Assembly: GCA_006969745.1 (NCBI GenBank)
Contig: CP030886.1
Span: forward strand, 434,001 to 498,000
Length of the DNA stretch: 64,000 bases
Direction: 5' to 3'
DNA from: Cytophagaceae bacterium
GTDB lineage: Bacteria; Bacteroidota; Bacteroidia; Cytophagales; Cyclobacteriaceae
The notes below the pieces were generated by a model that worked only from the letters and a program-made list of their open reading frames with translations, was not told the DNA's origin and ran no database searches. Position 1 is the stretch's first letter. Each line of letters starts with the position of its first letter. The position numbers were made by a program, and so were the translations under genes. Positions 45,784-54,741 of this stretch are shown one piece after another.

Positions 45784-47238
45784 ATGAAAATACTACTCAC
45801 AGGTTCTACAGGTTATATTGGCAGGCGCTTGCTCCCGGAGTTGGTCAATGCCGGACATCAAGTTGTTTGTCCGGTTCGGGATCAGCGCAGGTTCGATTTT
45901 GAGGACTTTGATGAAGAATTTCTCAAATCCGTGGAAGTCGTAGAATGTGACTTCCTAGATAGGGAAAGCCTGGAAAAACTTCCAAAAGACATTGAAGCTT
46001 CCTATTACCTCATTCACTCTTTGACCTCAAACAGCAAGGAATTCAGTAAACTGGAGGCAACCACCGCTGAGAATTTTATCTCCTTCCTGAGCCAAACCAA
46101 TGCGAGTCAAATTATCTATCTGGGTGGTATTGCCAACGACGAAAAACTATCCGATCACCTCTCTTCCAGGCAAAATGTAGAAGAAATCTTAAAGCAAGCC
46201 AAAGCCAGCGTCACAGTTTTGAGATCCGCTATAATCATTGGCTCGGGAGGTGCCTCATTCGAAATTATCCGAGACTTGGTGGAGAAGCTGCCAGTCATGA
46301 TTGCTCCTAAATGGCTCAACAGTAAGTGCCAGCCGATTGGCATTTTCAATGTGATAGAATACCTTATGGGAGTTCTTGCTCACGAAACAGCCTTTGATCA
46401 AACATTTGACATAGGAGGCAAAGACGTCCTCACATACAAGCAAATGCTTTTGCAATTCGCAGAAGTCAGGAGCCTCAAACGATACATTATCACAGTTCCG
46501 GTATTAACTATTAAGCTCTCCTCACTTTGGTTGTATTTGGTCACCTCTACTTCCTATAGATTGGCAAGAAATCTCGTAGATAGCATGAAAAACGAGGTTA
46601 TCGTTCGTGACAATAGCATTGATGATATCGTTCCCATACAAAAATTGAGCTATAAGGAATCATTGCAACGCACCTTTTTGAGAATCAATCAAAAGCAGGT
46701 TGTCTCTAGCTGGAAAGACTCATTTTCCAATCCTGATTTTAGCTATTCATTTCTCCAGCAGTTGGAAGCTCCCAAACACGGCTGTTTTAAAGATGTAAGA
46801 AGATACCCGTTTGAGCGTGATCCAAACGAAGTAATTGAAAACGTTTGGGCAATCGGTGGTGAACGCGGCTGGTACTATGGTAATTTTCTCTGGAGAATAC
46901 GAGGTTTCCTGGATAAGCTGGTCGGAGGTGTAGGTTTGAGAAGAGGCAGAAGAAGTCCAAATGACTTAAAAGGCGGTGATGCGCTGGACTTTTGGCGGGT
47001 GCTTTACGCCAACAAGAAAGAGTATCGGCTCTTGCTGTTTGCTGAAATGAAACTACCGGGAGATGCCTGGCTTGAATTCAGGATCAAACCCGATCAGGGA
47101 AAAAATTACTTAGTGCAGACAGCCACTTTCAGACCATTGGGACTTTGGGGCAGGTTGTATTGGTATCTGGTGTTTCCACTTCATGGCCCGATCTTTAGAA
47201 ACATGGCAAAGAATCTGATTTCTTATCAAGCAAAGTAA
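45784..47238 (+). CDS. NAD(P)-binding SDR-like protein with DUF2867 domain
   Basis: A 484-residue two-domain protein. Residues ~1-320 are an atypical SDR/NmrA-like domain with the glycine motif LLTGSTGYIGRRLLPEL at the start and a DIGGKDVLTYKQM segment typical of this group. Residues ~330-484 are DUF2867, a START-like domain (LDFWRVLYANKKEYRLLLF; WLEFRIKPDQGKNYLVQ; GRLYWYLVFPLHGPIFRNM). It is the middle gene of the SDR - DUF2867 - photolyase operon with one-base gaps on both sides. Its reaction is not known; a light- or lipid-related role would be inference. Confidence 0.87.
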   Translation: MKILLTGSTGYIGRRLLPELVNAGHQVVCPVRDQRRFDFEDFDEEFLKSVEVVECDFLDRESLEKLPKDIEASYYLIHSLTSNSKEFSKLEATTAENFISFLSQTNASQIIYLGGIANDEKLSDHLSSRQNVEEILKQAKASVTVLRSAIIIGSGGASFEIIRDLVEKLPVMIAPKWLNSKCQPIGIFNVIEYLMGVLAHETAFDQTFDIGGKDVLTYKQMLLQFAEVRSLKRYIITVPVLTIKLSSLWLYLVTSTSYRLARNLVDSMKNEVIVRDNSIDDIVPIQKLSYKESLQRTFLRINQKQVVSSWKDSFSNPDFSYSFLQQLEAPKHGCFKDVRRYPFERDPNEVIENVWAIGGERGWYYGNFLWRIRGFLDKLVGGVGLRRGRRSPNDLKGGDALDFWRVLYANKKEYRLLLFAEMKLPGDAWLEFRIKPDQGKNYLVQTATFRPLGLWGRLYWYLVFPLHGPIFRNMAKNLISYQAK

Positions 47239-47239
47239 A

Positions 47240-48538
47240 ATGAGTAAACCACAAGTCACCATTTTCTGGTTCAGAAGAGACTTCCGATTGGAAGATAATA
47301 GAGGACTATATCATGCACATCAGGCAGAGCATCCTGTGCAACCGATCTTCATATTCGATACCAACATTCTGGACGAACTACCCAAAAATGATGCACGCGT
47401 TGAGTTCATTCATCAAGAGATTGAACGGCTACAAAAAGAAATAAAAGAGCACGGTGGAAGCCTGGATGTGCGCATCGGTAAGCCGATTGAAATTTGGAAA
47501 AATCTATTGGAAGATTATGAGATAAAAGTAGTTTGGGCCAACCGTGATTATGAACCTTATGCACGTGAGCGTGACAAAGAAGTTTACGAACTGCTCAATG
47601 AAAAAGGCATTGAATTCAAGGCCAAAAAAGACCATGTCATTTTTGAAAAAGATGAAGTAGTTAAAGACAATGGTGATCCCTATGTGGTATACACTCCTTA
47701 TAGTAAGCTCTGGAAAAAATCCTTAACCGGAGGTCACCTCAGCTCCTTCAAATCAGAAGAAGAGAGCCATTGGTATCAGTCTGCAGCACACAAAATTCCG
47801 ACACTAAAAGAGATTGGATTTGAGCCCGCAGGAATCGAATTTTCTTCACGTGAATTGGATGAAAAAGTAGTAGATAAATACGACGAAACAAGGGACATTC
47901 CTGCCATCAAAGGGACAAGCAGAATGAGCCTTCATTTACGCTTCGGAACGGTGAGTATCAGGGAACTTGTGCGGCGGGCAAATGCACTCAATGAGAAGTA
48001 CCTGAACGAGTTGATTTGGCGAGATTTTTATCAAGCTATTTTGTGGCATTTTCCGCAGGTTGTCGACACCAATTTCAATCGAAAATATGACGATATAAAG
48101 TGGCGTAACAATGAGGAAGAATTTGAAAAATGGAAGAAGGGAAAAACCGGCTATCCGATCGTGGATGCAGGCATGCGGGAGCTCAACAAAACGGGCTTCA
48201 TGCACAATCGCGTTCGAATGATTGTAGCAAGTTTTCTGACCAAACATTTGCTCATCGACTGGCGTTGGGGAGAAGCATATTTTGCTGAAAAATTACTGGA
48301 CTATGAACTAGCCAGCAACAATGGAGGATGGCAATGGGCTGCCGGAACCGGGGTGGACGCTCAGCCGTATTTTCGCATATTCAACCCGTACTCCCAGACA
48401 GATAAGTTTGATAAAGATCGCAAGTATATCAATAAGTGGGTGCCGGAAATAGACACAGACAATTACCCCGATCCAATCGTAGAACATAAGGCCGCCAGAG
48501 AAAGGTGTTTAGATACTTATAAGAGCGCTTTGAAGTGA
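47240..48538 (+). CDS. phr: deoxyribodipyrimidine photolyase (class I)
   Basis: A 432-residue light-driven DNA repair enzyme that splits cyclobutane pyrimidine dimers. The N-terminal antenna domain begins IFWFRRDFRLEDNRGL; the FAD domain contains GTSRMSLHLRFGTVSIREL, IWRDFYQAILWHFP, GYPIVDAGMREL, HNRVRMIVASFLTKHLLIDW and LASNNGGWQWAAGTG with the electron-transfer tryptophans. The conserved Asn/Asp and residues around the flavin match CPD photolyases rather than animal cryptochromes. It is last in the operon with the tyrosine-less SDR and the DUF2867 protein. Confidence 0.92.
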   Translation: MSKPQVTIFWFRRDFRLEDNRGLYHAHQAEHPVQPIFIFDTNILDELPKNDARVEFIHQEIERLQKEIKEHGGSLDVRIGKPIEIWKNLLEDYEIKVVWANRDYEPYARERDKEVYELLNEKGIEFKAKKDHVIFEKDEVVKDNGDPYVVYTPYSKLWKKSLTGGHLSSFKSEEESHWYQSAAHKIPTLKEIGFEPAGIEFSSRELDEKVVDKYDETRDIPAIKGTSRMSLHLRFGTVSIRELVRRANALNEKYLNELIWRDFYQAILWHFPQVVDTNFNRKYDDIKWRNNEEEFEKWKKGKTGYPIVDAGMRELNKTGFMHNRVRMIVASFLTKHLLIDWRWGEAYFAEKLLDYELASNNGGWQWAAGTGVDAQPYFRIFNPYSQTDKFDKDRKYINKWVPEIDTDNYPDPIVEHKAARERCLDTYKSALK

Positions 48539-48744
48539 TTTACTAAATATATTAGTAATAATTATAATTTGAATATAACTAATTGTAATTCTGATAATTG
48601 CGATTAGTTGTTACGGGTAATACTTTAATTTATAATTGCTCTCAATACACTTTAACCAGAGGTCTTATTTAGCATCTAGACGGATAAGAAATCAACTAGA
48701 ATTTCGTTAGGTTTGAGTATCTTCACCTACAAATAATTCAAGCC

Positions 48745-49455
48745 ATGTCACAACAAAACCTTCCATCCTCCATCATCCTATCACTCGCAATTATCCTGTC
48801 GGGATACTTCATCGGACAAACATATGTTGCTGGAAAAAAGCTGGATCGAACCGTATCGGTGAAAGGACTGGCAGAGCGTGAAGTCCAGGCTGACATTGCC
48901 ACCTGGCCACTCGAGTTAACTGTCTCCGGAAACGACCTTGCACAGCTGCAAAGAACATTGGAAAGACAAACCAAAATACTTCAGGATTTTTTCTCTGAAT
49001 TGGAATTCACTGATGACGAATTGCGAATCGGGGCACCCACAATACAAGACAATCGGGCGTTGCTATATGGTGGACAAAACGCCAACAATCAAGACCGCTA
49101 TATTGCCAAAGTCGACTTCAATTTAAGGACCACAAAATTGGACAAAATGAGTCAGGCTATGTTCAAGATTCCAACCATCATTGGACAGGGTTTAGTCATA
49201 GGTTCGAAGAACACCTGGCAACCCGTCCAATACCTCTATACCAAACTCAACGATATCAAGCCTGAGATGATTGAGGAAGCCACCAAAAACGCCCGGGAAG
49301 CTGCTGAGAAATTTGCCAGGGATTCGGGCTCCAATGTAGGTAAAATCAAGTCAGCAAATCAAGGCATTTTTTCTATCAGTGATATTGACCCAAACTCCGG
49401 TGTAATGAAGAAAGTTAGAATCGTTTCTACCATTCAATTTTACATCGAAGACTAA
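48745..49455 (+). CDS. SIMPL-domain protein
   Basis: A 236-residue membrane-anchored periplasmic protein of the SIMPL (DUF541) family. One N-terminal helix (SIILSLAIILSGYFIGQTY) precedes the domain, which begins DRTVSVKGLAEREVQADIA, the family's typical V-x-G-x-x-x-x-x-x-x-D pattern, and ends ...VRIVSTIQFYIE. SIMPL proteins are widespread and linked to oxidative and envelope stress in some bacteria, with no defined activity. Upstream is a 206-base AT-rich gap in which I see only a short AT hairpin just after the photolyase stop. Confidence 0.87.
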   Translation: MSQQNLPSSIILSLAIILSGYFIGQTYVAGKKLDRTVSVKGLAEREVQADIATWPLELTVSGNDLAQLQRTLERQTKILQDFFSELEFTDDELRIGAPTIQDNRALLYGGQNANNQDRYIAKVDFNLRTTKLDKMSQAMFKIPTIIGQGLVIGSKNTWQPVQYLYTKLNDIKPEMIEEATKNAREAAEKFARDSGSNVGKIKSANQGIFSISDIDPNSGVMKKVRIVSTIQFYIED

Positions 49456-49551
49456 GACCCACGACTTGACCCAAGTCATTTTTCGAACTGTCATTCATCA
49501 TTCAATGCAATAGATTATTCCCCAATCTTTATCCGATTAAAATATCGGAAT

Positions 49552-51429
49552 ATGGGAGATCAATTGGTAAAGTCTGCTTCAGAAGATTTGGTGAAAACTC
49601 AATTCATTCGCCACCTGTTGAATGATGTAAAATGTTTGGAGCTTATGCTCGAACGTAACCTCATCGAATCCGGCATTAGTCGGATTGGAGCCGAGCAGGA
49701 ATTCTGCTTGATTTCCAAAAACTGGCGGCCTGAAAAAAATGCAGATGAAATTTTAAAAGCCATCAATGATCCCCACTTTACCAATGAACTCGCAAGGTTC
49801 AATCTCGAGATAAACCTGGATCCGATTGACTTAGGTCCTGACTGTCTGAATCAAATGGAAAGTCAGCTTCGCGCGCTTATTAAAAAAGCCGAGAGTCAGG
49901 CAAGCAAACTCGACACCCAAATCCTGCTTACAGGAATACTTCCTACAATCAGTAAAACCGAACTCTCACTTGAGTACATGACACCAAAGCCACGCTATTG
50001 GTCTTTGAACGAAATGGTAAAAGGCATAAGAGGTGCAGATTTTCAATTGCATATCAAAGGCGTCGATGAACTATCGATCACCCACGATTCCGTTTTGATG
50101 GAGGCCTGCAATACGAGCTTCCAACTTCACCTACAAGTAGATCCGGACGATTTTGTGGATAGTTATAACTGGGCTCAGGCCATTTCGGGACCCGTACTGG
50201 GCATTTGTGCAAATTCCCCTCTTCTCTTAGGGAGAGAACTATGGAGTGAAACCAGAATTGCACTTTTTCAGCAAAGTATAGATACGAGGCATTCCACCTA
50301 TGCGCTAAAAGATCAAATATCGCGCGTCAGCTTTGGTGAGGATTGGGAATACGGAACAGCTGCTGATATCTACAAAAATGATATTGCACAGCATAAAATC
50401 ATCTTATCAAAACAGGTGAAACGTAACTCACTTGAAGACCTTGAAAATGGCAAAATTCCAAAGCTGGAAGCATTAAATACCCATAATGGTACCATATATA
50501 GGTGGAATCGCGCATGCTACGGCGCCACCGATTCTGCAGCTCACTTACGAATCGAAAACAGGTACATCCCTTCCGGTCCTACTATCATCGATGAGATGGC
50601 CAATTTTGCATTCTGGATAGGTTTGATGAAAGGAAGATCCCCTCTCTATAATGACATCACTAATCTGATGGACTTTCAGGATGTAAAAGCCAACTTCATT
50701 AAAGCAGCGCGAACAGGCAAACAATCTGTAATGAAGTGGAAAGATCGTTTTGTATCTGTGAAAGACCTCATTACCAGAGAGTTGCTCCCCCTAGCCTATG
50801 AAGGGCTTTCCAGAGCCAATGTAGATCCTAAGACAGCAACGCGTCTGCTTGAAATCATAGATCAACGTGCAATCAAACAAACCGGGGCGCAATGGAGCAT
50901 TACAAACTACCGCAGGCTTAAAAGAACCACACGAAAAGACGATGCATTGCTTGCGCTGACTAAGAATATGTATGAAAACCAGCAAAAAGACCTTCCCATA
51001 CATGAATGGCCTAAGATCGGAGATATCTCAAATACCCACGAACATGCTTACCAGGTCGGGCATATTATGTCAACAAAGCTGTTTACGGTCAAAACGGACG
51101 ATATAGCCATGCTTGCCACCCAACTTATGCAGTGGAAAAACATCCATCACATACCTGTTGAATGCGACAATGGTAAAATATGTGGAATACTTACCTGGAC
51201 ACACATGCAGAGATTTCAACAAAACACACCCTATGACGAAAGTTTGACTGTTGGAGATATCATGAAAGAGGATGTAATACTCGCACATTCGGAAATGCAA
51301 ATACAAGAAGCAATCAAAATCATGAAACAAAATGAAATCGGATGCCTCCCTGTGGTCCATAACCAGCATTTAATTGGCATTGTCACCATAAAAGACATCA
51401 AACAATATGACCAAAGTGAAGGTGCATAG
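49552..51429 (+). CDS. GCS2-family glutamate-cysteine ligase-like protein with two CBS domains
   Basis: A 625-residue protein. Residues ~30-480 are a GCS2-type carboxylate-amine ligase domain: GAEQEFCLISKNW (metal-binding acidic cluster), FNLEINLDP, and RIENRYIPSGPTIID. Residues ~505-620 hold a pair of CBS domains (VGHIMSTKLFTVKTDDIAML; EDVILAHSEMQIQEAIKIMK) that usually sense adenine nucleotides. It likely joins glutamate to an amine, under energy control, but the amine need not be cysteine. The next gene (AstE-like) overlaps it by 23 bases in another frame, so they are coupled and may act on the same amide bond. Confidence 0.86.
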   Translation: MGDQLVKSASEDLVKTQFIRHLLNDVKCLELMLERNLIESGISRIGAEQEFCLISKNWRPEKNADEILKAINDPHFTNELARFNLEINLDPIDLGPDCLNQMESQLRALIKKAESQASKLDTQILLTGILPTISKTELSLEYMTPKPRYWSLNEMVKGIRGADFQLHIKGVDELSITHDSVLMEACNTSFQLHLQVDPDDFVDSYNWAQAISGPVLGICANSPLLLGRELWSETRIALFQQSIDTRHSTYALKDQISRVSFGEDWEYGTAADIYKNDIAQHKIILSKQVKRNSLEDLENGKIPKLEALNTHNGTIYRWNRACYGATDSAAHLRIENRYIPSGPTIIDEMANFAFWIGLMKGRSPLYNDITNLMDFQDVKANFIKAARTGKQSVMKWKDRFVSVKDLITRELLPLAYEGLSRANVDPKTATRLLEIIDQRAIKQTGAQWSITNYRRLKRTTRKDDALLALTKNMYENQQKDLPIHEWPKIGDISNTHEHAYQVGHIMSTKLFTVKTDDIAMLATQLMQWKNIHHIPVECDNGKICGILTWTHMQRFQQNTPYDESLTVGDIMKEDVILAHSEMQIQEAIKIMKQNEIGCLPVVHNQHLIGIVTIKDIKQYDQSEGA

Positions 51430-52612
51430 CAAAGCTCTCGATAGCACCATAGAAGTAGACCGTATCATTGGTCATGTAAAGGGACATAAAAAAGGGCCTA
51501 CCCTGGTATTTATGGGTGGGATTCACGGAAATGAACCAGCCGGAGTATTTGCACTCAAATGGGTTTTTGAACGATTGCAAGCCAAAAAAGTCAGCGGAAG
51601 CATCTATGGGATAGCTGGAAACTTGTGGGCTTTAAAAAAAGGGGAACGCTATCATAAAGAAGATTTAAATCGGCTGTGGACAAAAGATTTACTAGCCTCA
51701 TTGCCGCAAAATGGTGATCCGGCTATTCACCATGATCAGGCAGAACAAATCGAAATCAATAACCTGTTAAGTAAGATTCTAAAAGATGAAGAAGGGCCTT
51801 TCTACTTCTTCGATATGCACACGACCTCAAGCGAAACCCTTCCCTTTCTCACCGTAAACGACAGTCTGCTCAACAGACACTTTACAACACAATATCCATT
51901 ACCAATCATTTTAGGTATTGAAGAGTACCTTAATGGTCCAATTCTGAGCTATATCAATGAATTAGGCTATGTCGCATTCGGATTTGAAGCGGGACAACAT
52001 GACGATATGGCTTCCATTGAAAACTGTGTTGCATTCATCTACTTATCGCTGGTCTATTGTGGCAGCCTTGAAAAAGAATCATGCGAATACCAGCACTATC
52101 ACGACATTCTGGCAAAAACCACAGGAGACGTAAGGCATATTTATGAAATTTATTATCGATATGGAGTCAATGAAAACGAGGATTTTAAAATGATTCCCGG
52201 CTTCTACAATTTTCAGCGAATCCGTCGAAATCAGCAACTAGCTAGAAGTAATGGCAATACAATTAATGCACAGGACGATGGTCGAATATTTATGCCACTC
52301 TATCAGTCTAAGGGTGTAGATGGTTTCTTCATGATTAAAAAAATATGGAGTCCTTTTCTCGTAATTTCAGAGTTTTTTCGAAAATATCGTCTGGACCGAT
52401 TACTCATATACCTGCCAGGTGTGAAATGGATAGATAAAGACAGGTCAGGATTGATCGTGAATAAGCAAATTGCCAGATTTTTAGCCAAAGACATCTTTCA
52501 CTTATTTGGTTATCGGCACATCTATGCCGATCGAAATCATTACAAAATGTTCAACCGGGAGGCTAATGCTCGATACGCAGATTACGAAGATCAGCCCTGG
52601 CTAAAACCTTGA
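51407..52612 (+). CDS. AstE/aspartoacylase-family zinc hydrolase
   Basis: A 401-residue M14-like amidohydrolase. The zinc site shows His and Glu in MGGIHGNEPAGVFALKW and the third His in FYFFDMHTTSSETLPF. KEDLNRLW carries the substrate-binding Arg, and the catalytic Glu is in YVAFGFEAGQHDD. Aspartoacylases and succinylglutamate desuccinylases cleave N-acyl amino acids. Here it is coupled to a GCS2-CBS ligase by a 23-base overlap, suggesting it hydrolyses or edits the ligase's product. The C-terminal ~150 residues extend beyond the core family length and are unassigned. Confidence 0.85.
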   Translation: MTKVKVHSKALDSTIEVDRIIGHVKGHKKGPTLVFMGGIHGNEPAGVFALKWVFERLQAKKVSGSIYGIAGNLWALKKGERYHKEDLNRLWTKDLLASLPQNGDPAIHHDQAEQIEINNLLSKILKDEEGPFYFFDMHTTSSETLPFLTVNDSLLNRHFTTQYPLPIILGIEEYLNGPILSYINELGYVAFGFEAGQHDDMASIENCVAFIYLSLVYCGSLEKESCEYQHYHDILAKTTGDVRHIYEIYYRYGVNENEDFKMIPGFYNFQRIRRNQQLARSNGNTINAQDDGRIFMPLYQSKGVDGFFMIKKIWSPFLVISEFFRKYRLDRLLIYLPGVKWIDKDRSGLIVNKQIARFLAKDIFHLFGYRHIYADRNHYKMFNREANARYADYEDQPWLKP

Positions 52613-53014
52613 CCAGGGACTTTCCATTTTTGGTTTCACAAACTTGATGTAATTGCGCACGCTCCAAGCCCACCAGATCAATAGTGGGTGGATCACGAAT
52701 AATCTAAACCAGCCCACCCATTCTGGTGCGCAAAGTCCTCCATCGATACAACCTCCTATTTGGATAAAGTAAACATGAGAAGGAATGAAGGTGCATAACA
52801 TCAAAATGATCAGATAAGAAGAGATTTTTCTGGTGGCATCCAGCATCAACATTAAACCAAAAAGAATTTCTAAGAATCCACTGATATAGTTGATCGACTC
52901 AGGAAACATGAAGTACTCAGGTATCAACGGCAGATAAAAATCTGGATTGATGAAATGATTGGCGCCGGCAAAAATGTAAAATGCTGCTTGTATAAATACA
53001 CTTATCTTCTTCAT
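52601..53014 (-). CDS. DoxX-family membrane protein
   Basis: Four TM helices in ~137 residues with the DoxX opening (FIQAAFYIFAGANHFINPDFY) and GFLEILFGLMLMLDATRK. The start at 53014 overlaps the upstream gene's stop as ATGA; an ATG two codons earlier (53020) is an alternative. Its 3' end overlaps the convergent AstE-like gene by 12 bases. Family members have a vague link to redox or sulfur metabolism; no specific role is visible. Confidence 0.8.
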   Translation of the reverse strand: MKKISVFIQAAFYIFAGANHFINPDFYLPLIPEYFMFPESINYISGFLEILFGLMLMLDATRKISSYLIILMLCTFIPSHVYFIQIGGCIDGGLCAPEWVGWFRLFVIHPLLIWWAWSVRNYIKFVKPKMESPWSRF

Positions 53015-53409
53015 ATCCATTGAATTTTATTGTGCTCAGCGGCCTTCTTCAAAATCAATAAGAATGGGATCCACCAGATGAAATCATTGGTAATTAAAGT
53101 GTAAAAGAAACCAAAAGGAACATTGCCTTGAAGGTAATTCATCACAAATCCGATGGGTCCAAATATTTTGCCCAACAGGCCGACGGCAATGATGGGCCAG
53201 TGCGTGATAGGATCTTGTGCAGCCCACCAATATCCCAATCCGTACACGCCAATAACCATGCCCATACCTTGCCAAATCATTAGATGAACAGGAGCTTCCA
53301 TGCCTACAAGCTCAAAAAAATGATTGGGGAAAAGGACCACCCATGCACCCCAAAGGAGGTTGTAAACCGCGGCAATTCGCAAAACAAGAGACATACTTTT
53401 TAGCTTCAT
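53011..53409 (-). CDS. small four-TM membrane protein
   Basis: A 132-residue membrane protein (LRIAAVYNLLWGAWVVLFP; MIWQGMGMVIGVYGLGYWWA; WPIIAVGLLGKIFGPIGFV; FIWWIPFLLILKKAA). It resembles a conserved Bacteroidota family sometimes mislabelled alkyl hydroperoxide reductase. It is cotranscribed with the DoxX-like gene through a four-base overlap, so the two probably form one membrane complex or serve one pathway. Confidence 0.78.
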   Translation of the reverse strand: MKLKSMSLVLRIAAVYNLLWGAWVVLFPNHFFELVGMEAPVHLMIWQGMGMVIGVYGLGYWWAAQDPITHWPIIAVGLLGKIFGPIGFVMNYLQGNVPFGFFYTLITNDFIWWIPFLLILKKAAEHNKIQWI

Positions 53410-53586
53410 GGATTTCGTTTAGGACAGAAACCACCAGCTTTTCGAATTGTTAAGACGTTTGGATAATTATTTAAAAACGCGTTTAATCAAACACTTTTTG
53501 ATTCCTCATGTTACTTTTCTAACTTATTACCAGTTTAATCAGCTTAATTTCCTCTCACCACCAAGATTAACTAACTCAACTGCCTT

Positions 53587-54696
53587 ATGAGTGAGCAGGG
53601 CCGCCTAAAAGAACTTTTATCCTACCAAATTCTGGATACCAGCCCAGAAAAGCAGCTTGATGAGATTGCCGAAATTGCCTCTATTGCATTTGATGTACCA
53701 ATTGTGCTCATATCTTTCTTAGATGACAAGAGACAGTGGTTTAAAGCTAAAGTTGGTATTACCTCAGAATCTTTTCCTATCGAACAATCATTGTGCAGAC
53801 TTGCGATTGAAAGGCCCGATGATATTCTGGTCATTGAAAATGCCACTGAGGATGATCGCACCAGGAATCATTTTCTGGTTAAGAAAAATCCCAAACTCAG
53901 GTTTTATGCGGGAATACCACTAACGACGCCACGCGGACACGCCCTTGGTACATTGTGCCTGATGGACATAAAACCTCATAATTTTAATGATAAGCAAAAA
54001 AGGCTGCTGCACATACTGGCAGAGGGTGTTATGAGTTATCTCAATGGAAGAAAGACCATACTGAAGCAAAAGCGTAACATAGAACTCAATGCGGAAAAGC
54101 TAAAGCAGCTTACTGATCAGGCACCCGGTATCATTTTTCAGCTTGAGGTATCTAAAGGTGGAGACGTCACATTCCCCTTTCTCAGCAAGGGCGTACACAA
54201 TATTGATCCGGATATGGATGTAGGATTGCTCAGGAAAGATGTGAACGGCCTGAAGCGACTGATTTACAAAAAGGATTTCCCACTTCTGATAAACAGTTTG
54301 AAAGAATCTGCCGAAAAAATGGTTGACCTAAACATCGAATTTCGAATTCGGGTCAAAAACAAAGTCACCTGGCATCTATGCATGGCCAAGCCTGAGAAAA
54401 GCGAGGATGGCACCATCACCTGGTTTGGTACATTTCAGGATATTACAAGCCGTGTTGAATATGAAAATACCATTGAGCAAATATCATTTGATATCTCGCA
54501 CATGCTAAGGCGGCCAGTCACTACGCTCCTGGGCCTTTCATCAATCATTGAGAAAGACGAAAATCTGGATGCCAAGAAACTGAAAGAGTATAGTGGTTAC
54601 ATTCATTCGGTATCAGATGAGCTGGATAAATTCACACGAAAACTCAACGAGACTTACATCAAAAAATCTGAAATCATCAAGAAGATCAAAGGCTAA
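53587..54696 (+). CDS. GAF-PAS-HisKA sensor protein without an ATPase domain
   Basis: A 369-residue cytosolic protein. GAF domain ~20-150 (LDEIAEIASIAFDVPIVLIS; GIPLTTPRGHALGTLCLMD), PAS-like domain ~165-290 ending GTFQDITSRVEYE, then an H-box-like helix (ISFDISHMLRRPVTTLLGLS) with the phospho-His position kept and a second dimerisation helix. The frame stops about 70 residues later with no HATPase_c N or G box, so it cannot phosphorylate itself. It may be a phosphotransfer or dimerising partner, or a degraded kinase. Confidence 0.85.
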   Translation: MSEQGRLKELLSYQILDTSPEKQLDEIAEIASIAFDVPIVLISFLDDKRQWFKAKVGITSESFPIEQSLCRLAIERPDDILVIENATEDDRTRNHFLVKKNPKLRFYAGIPLTTPRGHALGTLCLMDIKPHNFNDKQKRLLHILAEGVMSYLNGRKTILKQKRNIELNAEKLKQLTDQAPGIIFQLEVSKGGDVTFPFLSKGVHNIDPDMDVGLLRKDVNGLKRLIYKKDFPLLINSLKESAEKMVDLNIEFRIRVKNKVTWHLCMAKPEKSEDGTITWFGTFQDITSRVEYENTIEQISFDISHMLRRPVTTLLGLSSIIEKDENLDAKKLKEYSGYIHSVSDELDKFTRKLNETYIKKSEIIKKIKG

Positions 54697-54741
54697 AAAA
54701 AGATACCTAAAACCATCCTGTCTCCATTGGGTTTACTAGGC

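Noticed and set aside
48540-48558. TTACTAA / TTAGTAA hairpin after the photolyase stop as terminator or operator.
   Set aside because: Stem is only A-T rich and weak, with no T-run; palindromes like this are expected by chance in such AT-rich DNA.
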